Shown here: one piece after another, positions 46,106 to 57,259 of the stretch
Layout of the letters: every line of letters begins with the position of its first letter
Numbering within the stretch: position 1 is the stretch's first letter
Assembly (NCBI GenBank): GCA_016630905.1
Contig: WBMQ01000003.1
Span: 1,364,001 to 1,428,000, forward strand
DNA length: 64,000 nt
Source of the DNA: Capillidium heterosporum
Lineage: Eukaryota; Entomophthoromycota; Entomophthoromycetes; Entomophthorales; Capillidiaceae
Direction: 5' to 3'
The notes under the pieces: model-generated
Database searches by the model: none
The model's input: the letters and a program-made list of their open reading frames with translations, nothing else
Told to the model about the DNA's origin: nothing
Translations under genes and position numbers: made by a program

Positions 46106-47272
46106 ATGAAATTATTCCATATATCCCTACTTATAAATTATATACTCTCCCAATGTTCCAATCAAGTAACCCGACGCGAGATCCGAGAGCTGTCTAGTGA
46201 CGAGTTCAACAAGTACGTCAATGCTGTCAAGAGCCTGCACAGTGGGGAAACCATCGACGGACTTAGCAGATGGGAGTATTTTGCCAAACTACACAACGAA
46301 GCAGCCGCCATACGCAACAACATCCATGGTGCCCCAGCCTTCCTACCCTGGCACCGAAGGTTTATCAAGGAATATGAAAAAGAGCTTCAAAAGCACGACT
46401 CCAGCGTATTTTTACCTTACTGGGACTGGTCTTTGGATGCCGACTTCCCTCATCTTTCCCCAGTCCTGACTCCTTTGTACATGGGAGGGAACGGAAACCA
46501 ACAAGCCAATTCCGAACTGACAGAAGGTCCCTTCGCAAACACGACGCTAAAGTATCCAAATGAACATAAACTCTCTCGAAGCTACGATCGGGGAGATGCT
46601 TTAAGTTCCTATGCCTCTGTTGTGGATATAAATGCCATCTTAGCCGAAGAGACCTTCTCAGGTTTTGCCTCCAAACTCGAAGTCGTCCATGGAACGCCAC
46701 ATTGGAGTATCGGTGGAGGTTACGATCTGGGCACTATGACCTCACCTAACGACCCTTTATTCTTCCTACATCATGCCTTCATCGATTTGATATGGTCCAA
46801 ATGGCAGGAGCAACATCGTGGAGCTAATCAGTACGAAGGTCAAGCTTTCAACCAAAACCGTAGACCCAGCGACTTACTCTACCACTACAACATCGCTGTC
46901 TCATCTACCTTTGATATATCGAGAAGCGACTACTGCTACAGTTACCCTGCATACCCTAGATCCATCAGTCCAGCTCAAACCAACTCGAGAAGCCGTACCC
47001 AACTGACGTTTAAAGATACTTTGTTGAATACCCCCATTGTAGATGAAACGAAGGGTATGACCTTTGACGCCGTCATCAAGCACCTCAAAGGCAACAAAGG
47101 TAATAACAAAGACAAAGTTAAACCCCAGGGTAAAGCTAGCACCCAAAAAGTGTTCTTACCTAAGATCAGCCCTATGCCTCAAAGTTGGTTGGAGAACAAC
47201 AGCTTGGATGGCAATAAGGTTCGCAAGGTGGAGTCAGATATAAATGAGATTCGCCAGCTGCTAGATGAGTAG
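46106..47272 (+). CDS. Secreted tyrosinase, divergent copy 4 with canonical HH motif
   Basis: Single-exon 388 aa. Signal peptide MKLFHISLLINYILSQC, then REIRELSSDEFNKYVNAVKS as in the other copies. CuA ligands H63 (AKLHN), H74 (NNIHGAP), H83 (LPWHRRFI); CuB ligands H195, H199 (VVHGTPHWSIGG) and H223 (FFLHHAFIDLIW). Unlike copies 1-3 it has the classical HH pair and an IGGGYD segment after the first CuB ligands. A low-complexity Lys/Asn stretch (HLKGNKGNNKDKVKPQGK, about 335-352) is absent from its neighbours. Codon use is strongly C-ending, suggesting good expression. It is an older paralog in the same array. Confidence 0.93.
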   Translation: MKLFHISLLINYILSQCSNQVTRREIRELSSDEFNKYVNAVKSLHSGETIDGLSRWEYFAKLHNEAAAIRNNIHGAPAFLPWHRRFIKEYEKELQKHDSSVFLPYWDWSLDADFPHLSPVLTPLYMGGNGNQQANSELTEGPFANTTLKYPNEHKLSRSYDRGDALSSYASVVDINAILAEETFSGFASKLEVVHGTPHWSIGGGYDLGTMTSPNDPLFFLHHAFIDLIWSKWQEQHRGANQYEGQAFNQNRRPSDLLYHYNIAVSSTFDISRSDYCYSYPAYPRSISPAQTNSRSRTQLTFKDTLLNTPIVDETKGMTFDAVIKHLKGNKGNNKDKVKPQGKASTQKVFLPKISPMPQSWLENNSLDGNKVRKVESDINEIRQLLDE

Positions 47273-48188
47273 TTTTTTGTGATTGGGGAGCTGGTAGCTG
47301 TAGTGTTTATAGTGCTCGAATAAAACTTTAGTTAAGCTTTCAGTTTAATCGGACAATAAGTTATGCACTGATTTTAAAGTTTATTATATATTTAGTGATG
47401 CTATCTTGTATTATAGACATGATAAAGCCAACTACAACTAAACTTAGCCTAACTTTAGCTTAGATTAGAAATGGACAACATATCAATGAAAGAACAACTA
47501 GACTTTTATTGCTTTTACAATCCTATAAGTAGCCCAACAGATTAATATATATATCGCATTTCGAAGTGTATATATTCTATTTAGCTTACATTCGACAATA
47601 TTTATACGTTTTCAATAGGTTGATAATTATTCAACGCTTTCCATCAATACTCACCTTCCCATCCACTTTCTCGTACATTTCTTTTCAATTTATAATAGTT
47701 GCAATATCTTGAAAGTTTTATCTTTAGGGACGCAGCTCACCTTTATCACACTACATAGTATTTCTAGTATTTGTATTATTATTCAGCATTATTATTCTGT
47801 AATATATATATCAGTATAAAGTATTATATATTGATTGCAAAGTTAATTTAATATTAAAATTGTTTATAAAGAGCTACCGTAAATGAGTTTACATTTGTGC
47901 CATTATATATCTACTTTAAAATCCAGAAAGGTGTATAATATATTAAGGTATAAACTTTAACTTATTCCTAGTATCGAGCCATTTAATCTCACACTATTAG
48001 ACTAGATATCGTAAAAGTATTACAGCAGCAGTAGATAGATTGGGATAGAAACTCCAACTCTTCCAAGTTTTCATTACTTTGGGTTTACTGATTGCTAAAC
48101 TTTTTTTGAAACTTGGTTTTGTCATAAATCCAAAATTTGATCAAGCTTCTTCGAACGTCTCTTTTACACCAAGACTTTACAATTTAAA
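47273..48188. other. Spacer upstream of the HIBCH gene
   Basis: About 0.9 kb, AT-rich, non-coding. Confidence 0.5.
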
Positions 48189-50051
48189 ATGAGGATAAGT
48201 GTTTTAAGAAGCAGTAGATACCTTCAATACAGCAACTGCACCATGGTGAAAAATTCGTATAAAAGTGGGTTGACCAGGTTATCCCAGCTCAACAACCAGT
48301 TCAACTTGAAAACTTCGGTAAGGGCTATTATCTCATATTTATCTTTTCTAAACGAAACTAATTTATACTTTTGCCACTTTTAACTATGGAACAGATTTCG
48401 ACATCAACTGTAAAGTTGGCCAACAGCCAGCAACAAGGTCCAACTTTATCCCAAGTTACCGACATCAAAGAGGTATTTTATTATACTATATGTTTCTAAC
48501 CGGTAATAGGCTGAAATTATCCAACGTAAACAACTTACTGCCCGTACTCTTATCTTAAACCGACCAAAGGCCTTGAATGCTTTAACTTTATCTATGGTCC
48601 GTGCCATCACTCCTCAATTTATCGTAAGTTCTTCTATACAAACTTTTAAGCTCAATTTTATAAGGCTTGGGATCAAAGTGACCTTTGTAAGGTAATTGTG
48701 TTAAAGGCGGAGCATGAGAAAGCTTTCTGTGCCGGTGGTGATGTAAAAGGTACCCATTTCAATTTTTATCGTTACTAAACTTACTACCATCGACAGCTAT
48801 TGCCGAATTAGGAAAAGCTAAAAGCCCTGAAGCCACCAAATTTTTCGAAGAGGAATACCAGCTCAACCACTTAATCTCCACTTTGAAAACCCCTTTGGTA
48901 GTCCTTATAGATGGTATTACCATGGGTGGAGGAGTTGGTTTATCGGTCCACGCACCTTTCCGTGTCGCAACCGAGAAGACCGTCTTCGCCATGCCTGAAA
49001 CTTCTATCGGGCTCTTCCCCGACGTCGGTGGCTCTTTCTTCCTACCTAGGTTGGATGGTGAGTTGGGTACCTACCTCGGTCTCACTGGTCAGAGGCTCAA
49101 AGGCAAGGATGTCTTCTTAGCTGGTATTGCCACCCACTACGTTCCCAGTCAACGACTTTCGGCCGTTGAGGAGCGTCTTGGTGAGCTAGATAGCAAGGAC
49201 TTTGACGTTGTCAACTTGGCCATCGAGGATTTTGTCGCCGAACCTGACAACATCCCCTTCTCGTTGGACGTCTACCGTGAAGCTATTGACAGGTATTTTT
49301 GTAGTGCTTATAGCCAACTAATTGTGGCATAGATGCTTCAAGTTTGACTCGGTCGTCGAGATTGTCGATGCGTTGAAGAAGGAGGCTGCCAATGAAAACA
49401 ACAGCAGTGAGATTCGTAAGTGGGCCGAAACTACCCTCACTACCTTGGAGGCTTCTTCTCCTACCAGTCTAATTGTAAGGTGCAGTTTTAATTTCGGTGC
49501 TAAATGTTTTTATTAGGTCACTCTCGAACAACTCCGCCGCGGACGTAAGCTTTCTATCGAGCGATGCTTCCAGATGGAGTTTGTCTTGGGTTCTAAATTT
49601 TTGGTAAGTTTTCCTCCTATCATTTCGACTAATCTTTCAGTTCGACCACGACTTTATCGAAGGTGTCGAAGCCAAACTGGTTCGCAAGTCTTCTGGTCGG
49701 CCCAACTGGACCCCCAGCACTTTAAAGGAGGCCGACGCTCGCAAGATCATCCATGACTACTTCAGCCCTGCCAAGGCCCCCGAACTCAAGCTGCTTTCAG
49801 CTGCCACCGACAACTCGGAAAACAAACAGCAACTCAAGTACAAGCACCATTACGGATTACCTAGTGCTTCTGAAGTCCATGACTATTTGACTTCATCGGC
49901 CATCGCTACCGTTCCTACCGTTGAAGATTTGGTCGAACACTTCTTGTTGAATCGGGATCATAAAGTAGGTACCAAAGCTAAAGTCTTGAAGATCGTAGAG
50001 CAGTACTGCAATGTCGATCAAAGCACCTTGGAGGTGCAATGGAGACGTTAG
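48189..50051 (+). CDS. 3-hydroxyisobutyryl-CoA hydrolase, mitochondrial type (eight exons)
   Basis: Exons 48189-48317, 48395-48472, 48510-48623, 48665-48749, 48797-49292, 49333-49474, 49517-49603 and 49641-50051 join in frame to 513 aa; seven introns of 37-77 nt, several near the minimum size. The N-terminus (MRISVLRSSRYLQYSNC) is basic and presequence-like. Crotonase-fold motifs: TLILNRPKALNAL, AFCAGGDVK and DGITMGGGVGLSVHAPFRVA, then MPETSIGLFPDVGGSFFLPR, which is characteristic of HIBCH rather than enoyl-CoA hydratase. HIBCH frees 3-hydroxyisobutyrate in valine breakdown. The extra C-terminal region (about 425-513) resembles the extended tail of fungal Ehd3-type proteins, some of which are also mitoribosomal components, so a second role is possible. 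Confidence 0.92.
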
Positions 50052-52750
50052 GTAGTAAAGTTAAGTTTAGTTACTGGTATGAAGTGCTTTTATATACTAA
50101 AAGTTTTATTTGTATATATATATTTCTGTTCGGAATATACTTGTATATTATTATTGCTGATACTATATGCATTATATATATGTTGTATATGTATTTTAAA
50201 ACTTTTTTCAATTTTTTTAAATAGAATTCAAAGTATTTAATGGGCAAAAATATATCTACAGATATATACATATACTGGTAAATCCTAACTTAGGATCAAG
50301 AAAACTTTAAATCCTTATGTTTTATCATTTTCTATACATTGCACCTTTCTACGTTGAACTATTAGTATAGGTAGTTCCACTTTAGAAAGCTATCATAAAG
50401 CCCATATCCCGACTCCAAATGGAGCTCTTCAATACGTAAAAACAGGTATGGAGCCGATATTGGATGATTCAAGAAAGTTTATATTAAGTATATATATATG
50501 AATATCAAAAATTAGTAAAAGATAGCTCCAGCCTTATATATTCAGGCAACCTCCTTGAAGAATCGTACTATACATCTCAATATAAACTGCGAGTCAATAT
50601 ATTGCACTTTGAAATTATTAGTAACTTTTTAGAAATATACCCATTTAATTAGGATTTGGTATTGAGATATGAAAGTAGTAGCAGGCTTACAATATAGACT
50701 TGGTCTATCATCCTAAATCTTGTACTGGCATGGCTATTTAGCATTTTATCACCTCAATGCCTTGACATCGGTATACATCTATCCATATGTTTTTTCCATT
50801 TGGGCATCTGTTACGGCTATATTGAAAGATGTACCCACTGCAAGAAACAGCATATTAATGCTGGATGGACCAACAAGTTCATATAAAAGCTTCAATACCT
50901 ATCATATGTCTACCGATTTACAAACTGGAAATACAATTTTGAATTCCAACGACCAATTATCCGCATACGTTGGTAGCATGTCTTCCAGATTTATAAAGTC
51001 TGATCTACCTACCATGTGTACATTGAGCTTTTTAAAAATAGAGAAAGCAGTAATTTACCTTATAGGATAAAGATCGCAAAGTAGGATCGTGACTGATCTC
51101 TTTATAAAAGATCGAGAATTTGAATTTTCAAGATATGTTGAAAATTCACCATTAGGAAGGCAGTATCGCCTTGCCAAACTATACCTTTTAAATATAAACG
51201 GTGGAATACCAACAAAATAAAGGTGAAATTTCGAGTATTGTCGGTCGCTTTCGATGTATTAATAGTTTTCTATAGGTCGGTATTTAGCGACTCAAATTTC
51301 TAAGATATATTTTTCTCTACCTTGAAATTCTCGAGTCTTTTAAAATAGAGATGGTAAAATCACATGATACGGATGTTGGATTCGGTAGTCAGGATTTAAA
51401 TCTGAGAACTTCACCCTCCAATTTTAATATATAGGGGACATTGGTCTTGGAGATTTGGGTATGTCTTTGAGATAGTGTCAGCTATGTCTCATTACGTTGC
51501 CTTTTGTTTAGTTTCTATAAACCATTATATAGGTTCGTATTATCAGATAAAAGAAAGTACCTTGCTATGAAATAGACATTGCGTGTATAAGTGATCTTAC
51601 CCCTATATGTAGCGTATACCCATATCGTCAAAATGATGAAAAGAGCTGGGAAGCTAGAATTTGCAAACTTTTGCCGATATACAGTCATAATTATAAAAAT
51701 TGGAACAAGGTATTCCAAGATATAAGCTATGAAACCAATAAACTAGATTCTTGGATAAAGCTTTAATTTTGCATCCTTCATCTTTTAACCTTAAACCAAT
51801 AAGTTTGTAAACCTATCTAGCATTTAAAATCACCTATTGGTTGAATGCAAAAGGTTTGTTTCTTGGCGTAAACCTGCAAGCGAGATGTCTACCATCCAAA
51901 CTAAAGTGAAAGAAAGTAACCGCTCATTTCACCTAGTTCTCGAAGTTGGTATCATAGATAAAGAAGTTTTCATAGTATGACGTCCAGCTATATATAATCT
52001 GGCATAAACCTTTCAAGTAAAAATAGGATGAAAGGTTAATTTTTAAAGTTCCCCTTCAACATCCTTTACTTCCCTAACTAGTAAAAAAGAGCAAGGAAGC
52101 TGGACCCTTTTCCCGTTCCAAACGTAACCTGCCATCAATACGTCTGAAGTTCAAAAGATACTTTGTATGGGAAGGTATCTAGATCGTATTCAAGTTTGAA
52201 CTAAAGGTCTTAAACTTCTCCTTTTCGAGGGTTCAGATGCCAGCTTAGCAGATAGTAACGCAAGCTTTGGCCATCCTTTTCTACCAAATTAGCCACATTA
52301 GGTTACTTGATTACTTGTTACTAATTTAAGCTTTCCTCAAATACTACACAAATGGAAATTTTTAGTAAAAACCTAATAGAAATCCTTCATATCCAATACA
52401 AGTGGGGTAAAGGATTCATACACTCATCTAGAAAATTTACAAGGTTAAAAATAGCCGGTTTGTAGCATAAGTTATTATAAATAAAATTTAAAACCAGGTT
52501 ATAAATATTTGGATAACCCCGTCCAAATTTGCAAAAGGGCAAAATGCAAACTTGAGTTACGTAGCCAAAAGTATAAAAGGGAACCAAACGAACAACCGAT
52601 AAGCAATTGAAACTTCAAATTATAAAGTCTATTGGCATAACCTAAAGTAACCACTCTTCCACTTCCATATTAGGGTGATAGCGTATACATAAAGGCATAT
52701 CCAACTTCAAAAACCTTCCTTGTCGATCTACAAGAACTTAACCACACCCG
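50052..52750. other. Long spacer, no supported gene
   Basis: About 2.7 kb. A 116-codon frame at 50720-51070 lacks an ATG at its start and has mixed codon use; I see no motif in it. The minus-strand frame at 51515-51718 is hydrophobic by composition only. A short AT microsatellite lies near 50490-50510. Confidence 0.5.
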
Positions 52751-53851
52751 ATGACCCCCATATCTACTGACACCGAAATCGACAATGTACAACTAACTGT
52801 TATCAAACGAGAACGCAGTAGCTCCCTAACCATATTTGAAGCCGAGCTAGAGGTTCAAAATAGGTTCCAACAGATCGAAATCAAGGACGATAAGGACAAG
52901 GTCAAACGTAAACGTACCGTCAAATCGGCGCAACGGGCCTGTGATTACTGCCAGTACCGTAAGATTCGATGTAACCGCAAGGATACCGAAGTTAAGGGTA
53001 GCTGTGCCAACAACGAAGACGGTTGTGAGGCCTGTACGAGTCGAGGTATCGCATGTACCTTCCTCAACCCAACCAAACGCAATATCAAGTTGAGTGAGCC
53101 TAGTACCCAGCTACGATCTGACAAGATCAAGTTTACGAGGCCCAAGGTCACCACTAGTAAGCGCCATAGCAAGCGACAAGGTAGGTCAAAGAAGGATTTG
53201 GCTCAAAGCCCGATATCGGAGTTTACCTATAAAACCCCACATTCCAATTCCGACGAGACCAACAGTTGCACCAACACTCAAGGTAACGAAGGCACAAGTG
53301 AGGACCAAAACTTCCCAACCTGCTTAAAAGAATGCCTTTCCCACTGTTATTTAGATCGAGAATGTCAACTAGCTACCACCATCCTAAGCTGGATCGAAAC
53401 CCGAAACCTTAAATCCAACGACCTAAGTTCTTCCAATATCAACGTCATCCTCAACTTTTACAAGTTCGTCTACCCCTCTCTATATCTAAGTGACGACCCA
53501 ACAACCAATCCTAGCGAAACTTTGGATTGTAACGATATAACTACCTTCCAATCCTCCAAATTCATCTTCAACCTGAACTTCCTGACTTCCGTATTAAAGG
53601 AAGGCGACCATACCTTTTTAAATTTGGTAGTCAACCTAATGGTAACTGCGTTGGGGATCCTGGTGGAATTGTATACTTTTGATGGTAGACCTTGTAACGA
53701 CTTGACAATCAAATACTACGACATGTCCATCAATCAATTATTTATATTGTTTGACGAAAAGAACGAAAACTTCAAAGAGGATCCTTTGAATCTTTTGGAT
53801 ACGTTGGCGGTCTGGGCAAAGTTACTTATCGATAATGGGACCATGTTCTAA
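52751..53851 (+). CDS. Zn2Cys6 (GAL4-type) transcription factor
   Basis: Single-exon 366 aa from the ATG at 52751. A basic stretch (KVKRKRTVKSAQRA) leads into the binuclear zinc cluster: C64-x2-C67-x6-C74, then C92-x2-C95-x6-C102 (ACDYCQYRKIRCNRK and CEACTSRGIAC). The loop between the half-clusters is 17 residues with an additional Cys85, longer than usual, so either C85 or C92 could be the fourth ligand. A basic linker (TTSKRHSKRQGRSKKDL) follows. The remaining C-terminal half (about 200-366) is helical and Ser/Asn-rich, too short for a full fungal transcription factor middle-homology region. DNA-binding regulator; targets unknown. It lies alone between long spacers. Confidence 0.92.
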   Translation: MTPISTDTEIDNVQLTVIKRERSSSLTIFEAELEVQNRFQQIEIKDDKDKVKRKRTVKSAQRACDYCQYRKIRCNRKDTEVKGSCANNEDGCEACTSRGIACTFLNPTKRNIKLSEPSTQLRSDKIKFTRPKVTTSKRHSKRQGRSKKDLAQSPISEFTYKTPHSNSDETNSCTNTQGNEGTSEDQNFPTCLKECLSHCYLDRECQLATTILSWIETRNLKSNDLSSSNINVILNFYKFVYPSLYLSDDPTTNPSETLDCNDITTFQSSKFIFNLNFLTSVLKEGDHTFLNLVVNLMVTALGILVELYTFDGRPCNDLTIKYYDMSINQLFILFDEKNENFKEDPLNLLDTLAVWAKLLIDNGTMF

Positions 53852-55223
53852 ATAGGTGTTGTACTGTCATACCGCATTGTGGAGCTTGACATCTACCTAC
53901 TAGCTTTCTATGCAACAAACATCTTTACATCAAATTCAACTGTAAATATATATCGTATCGGCCCTACAACGTTTTTATTAACGTTCCACTTGGCTTGTAA
54001 GCGCCTATGAAGTAGGCCAGCCTTTACAAATTAACCATCGTATGAACACAGCACTATAAGTCTTATCATATCTTTCAAAAGTATCTTTATAAATAAACCT
54101 CATATACATTGTTAAATCTTATTTCTATAAACCCGTTTACTATTCTTTGTAGATAATAACGCATTAAAGTAGGGATCAATAGAGGTATAAACGATCCAAT
54201 ACTTGGTAAGGACTTCATTGATTTACCAAAAGACGATGTACTTGATCCCATATACGTTTGGAAAGAAAAGGCTTTGTGCTTCAATAAATGTACATAAGAA
54301 TGGTAGCTTTAGAATTGAAAGCTAAATCGCTAATCTTACTACAACCAGCAGATGAAACTGTATCCTCATCACTACAGTAGAATGAAGAACTAAAGGCAAG
54401 AAAGGAATCAATTAAAACCAATGAATACATATGATATTAACTATATAGCAAAGTAGGCAATCAAGACAGTTTAAGCTACTTTCAAATATCTATAAAGTTA
54501 TTTACCTTTAGAATATATGTATTCAAATGATAGCTGGGCTAATCCACAAATATAAGTATCAATTCAAGAGCAGAATGTCGGATGTAAGCAGTAGGGTAGC
54601 GTCAAGAAAATATATAGCTACAGTAAGAGATGGAATTTTCAAGTATGTTTATGTCAACACAGTATACTAAGTGAAGGTGAAGTATGGGAAAGCGATTCAA
54701 AACTTATATAGATGATATACCTTTAATTTCAGTTGGAGGAAGTTACATTTGTATATGAAATGATTTGCATTGTTATACAATTGCAAGAAAACCAATAAAA
54801 AGTTATAGTATAATTTATCCAAAGGAATAAACTAGGGTATCTATTCAGTGTTGACACATATAGCTTGAACGAAGATAATCTGGTGTTGTATTTCATCTAA
54901 TGAATGCTATACTATCAAAGAAAAACCTAAACAGCGATGCTGAATGTAGTAAAGCTGTAAAATTGAAGCATAAATATATTTATCAACATTGATTAAAAAG
55001 GGCTTACCTAGACTCTTATTTTTAGTACTCTTTTATACAATATACTTGTCATCATTCCTTTGTAGGTTGATGAAACGAATCCAATAAAAAGAAGTAGAAA
55101 TATCCATAAAAATTCTACTTCGTAAATGAAGAACTACGTGTTATTTTCAGTACCTAATAGTCGTTGACCTTCAAATTCATCCTAACAAGTTAAATTTAAT
55201 GACCGTACCTTTTGAAGATTTTC
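53852..55223. other. Spacer between the Zn2Cys6 gene and CSN5 3' ends
   Basis: About 1.4 kb, AT-rich. The minus frame at 54087-54284 has no motif. No RNA gene is seen. Confidence 0.5.
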
Positions 55224-56789
55224 TCAAGAGTGATTCTGAGGCTCACCAAAAATGAGAGCTTTGATAACTTCTGAAATCAAGGCGTGGCTGTGACTGTTAC
55301 AAACCGAAGCACTACATACGTAAAAAATAAATCAAGTTAACTTATTTGAATTGTTAATGAAAAACTTACCACTCCTCCATCACCGGCAGATATTTCTTAC
55401 TAGTTAAATTTTGAATATCTTTCAACTCTAACTTGCTGCCACCTGACTTATCATGGACCATACCCTTGCCATCGTCGTTGAAATCCATGTCCGTCGAGGG
55501 CGAGAAGAAGGCGTCAGGTTTAGGGAAGAATTCGGCGGTTACGTCGTAGAGCCGAGTCGATTCGGTGGGATCATGAAGCCCCCGCTTATCAGACTTGCGC
55601 TTCTTTATTTGAGCCGACTCCGAGGCGAAGATGGATTTGGCCCGACCGATGTAAGAACCGCGATCTGAAGTTAAAGCCCGCTCCAACTTGTAGTGCAGGT
55701 CGTCGACCTGGTTCCCAAAATGTTCCAAATTCTAAAGATTTTAGCAGGCGGTTTGTGTAAATACATACTGGGAATAAAGTAGATTGAGCCAGGGTATCAA
55801 TCCAGTATTGGTTCCACAGAATCTGGACCATCTCTTGATCTGCCTTGTGATTTAAAGTAGGAGACATCCAGTGGGTAATAACTAAAATGAAAGTTAGCCA
55901 AATGTACCTAGGAATTTACTATTTCACCTGTTGGCGTGAGCACCGAAATCTTCGATTTTGTCGAGTGGGATGGGTTGGAATCCGTCGTTACCCTTTGCGT
56001 TCTCCGGTTTATAATTCTTATTTCACATTAAAAATCGCTCAACAGTTAGTTTACCTTTGGATAGGTACGGAAGGCGCCAATATCAACCTTACCAGCCGAC
56101 ACCGAACGTAGTGGATCAATCTATCGCAAATTTAATCTTAAAACTGGAGATATTCCTTACAACAACTGCCAAGAAAGGATCTTGGAAGGTTTGATTCAAA
56201 TCCTGGGTTGACACATCGATACCAGATAACCATGGACCATATCCTGGGTGGGAGTGGTACCAACCTATAGCGTTCTCCAACCTTCCTACCTATGAACCAT
56301 TACAAAAAGTAAAAACTAAAAGATACCTGCTTGATCTTTTCAATGTATTCAATCATATATTCATTTCCTTGAGCTTGCGCATTCACTCTAGTTTCGGTAC
56401 CTTCAACTGGTAGAGCGAAGCTATCGACTACCACCATGGTGTCATTATGGACCTTCCCTAACATGATACCCATAACTTCGATATTTCCACCTAATTTGGT
56501 ATGGGAAAACTAAAATGCTTTAAAGAATAAATGTCAAAATAAACTTACCATCTTTATGAGCGCTTTAACTGAAATCTTGACTTTTTTGAAATATTTAGCA
56601 CTAAATGGTTAATGTTAGGTGAGTAGGAACAAATTACTCTTTAGCCCAAGGTTTTTTGGATAATAATTCTTGTTGTTCAGCGTTGTTATAAGTGTAGTAC
56701 TCTTCAGAAATTTGGACGGAATTCTCCAGCTCAAAGTTCTTTAAGGAGATTTGAAGCTCTTGGATGTCATGCTCATCAACCTTACTCAT
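55224..56789 (-). CDS. CSN5: COP9 signalosome subunit 5 (JAMM deneddylase), with one surplus base
   Basis: Nine exons on the minus strand (56789-56638, 56600-56549, 56509-56327, 56289-56161, 56120-56055, 56016-55928, 55881-55769, 55731-55370, 55311-55224), introns 37-58 nt. Starts [20 protein letters not shown]. The catalytic Glu is in [13 protein letters not shown]; the JAMM zinc motif is [19 protein letters not shown]. Further CSN5 hallmarks: [64 protein letters not shown]. In exon 7 the frame slips after YFKSQ at about 55843-55847: deleting one base of CAAGGCAG gives [20 protein letters not shown] and a 410-aa protein. CSN5 removes NEDD8 from cullins. The gene is otherwise intact, so I favour a base-calling error. 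Confidence 0.92.
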
Positions 56790-57259
56790 CGCGTTTCAAT
56801 TCAACAAAGTTGTCACAGTAAATCAATTTCAAATTAGACAAATCTTGAGGTCCAGTTGACTACGTCATATCAGCCCAGTAATCGATTAGAATCACCACTT
56901 TCATACAGTAGCTTCAAAATAGAAATTGCCTTAGATCACTCAAGAGATCCAAGTTAATTTGACATTTCAACCTCAACTTTCGAACAGTAGCCCTCATGTC
57001 GCTAGCATCATGACAAGAGATAGTCAATTAAATATAAATTTAACATCAATTTTATTTTTATATGCTACTCATTAAAATAATGCCCAATTTACTTTGGTAT
57101 ATACTTGGCTATAGTAATATTTACTTTATATGTAAACCACAGTCGATTAACTGAAAATGTTTTCGATAGGGAAGACTGTGGCTCTGAAGGAGGAGTCAAC
57201 AACTTTGCAATATTTGATTTGTAAAAGAGTTTGTACTTCCATCAACAGCCAATTTATGA
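56790..57259. other. Spacer upstream of CSN5
   Basis: About 0.5 kb, AT-rich, with the CSN5 promoter side and the start of the kelch pseudogene to the right. No TATA box is obvious. Confidence 0.45.

Noticed and set aside
46162-47146. Long open frames on the minus strand and other plus frames inside tyrosinase copy 4
   Set aside because: Shadows of a codon-biased gene; the tyrosinase frame carries all six copper histidines.
50720-51070. 116-codon plus-strand frame
   Set aside because: Begins at TTG, mixed codon use, no recognisable domain; possible relic but no parent could be named.
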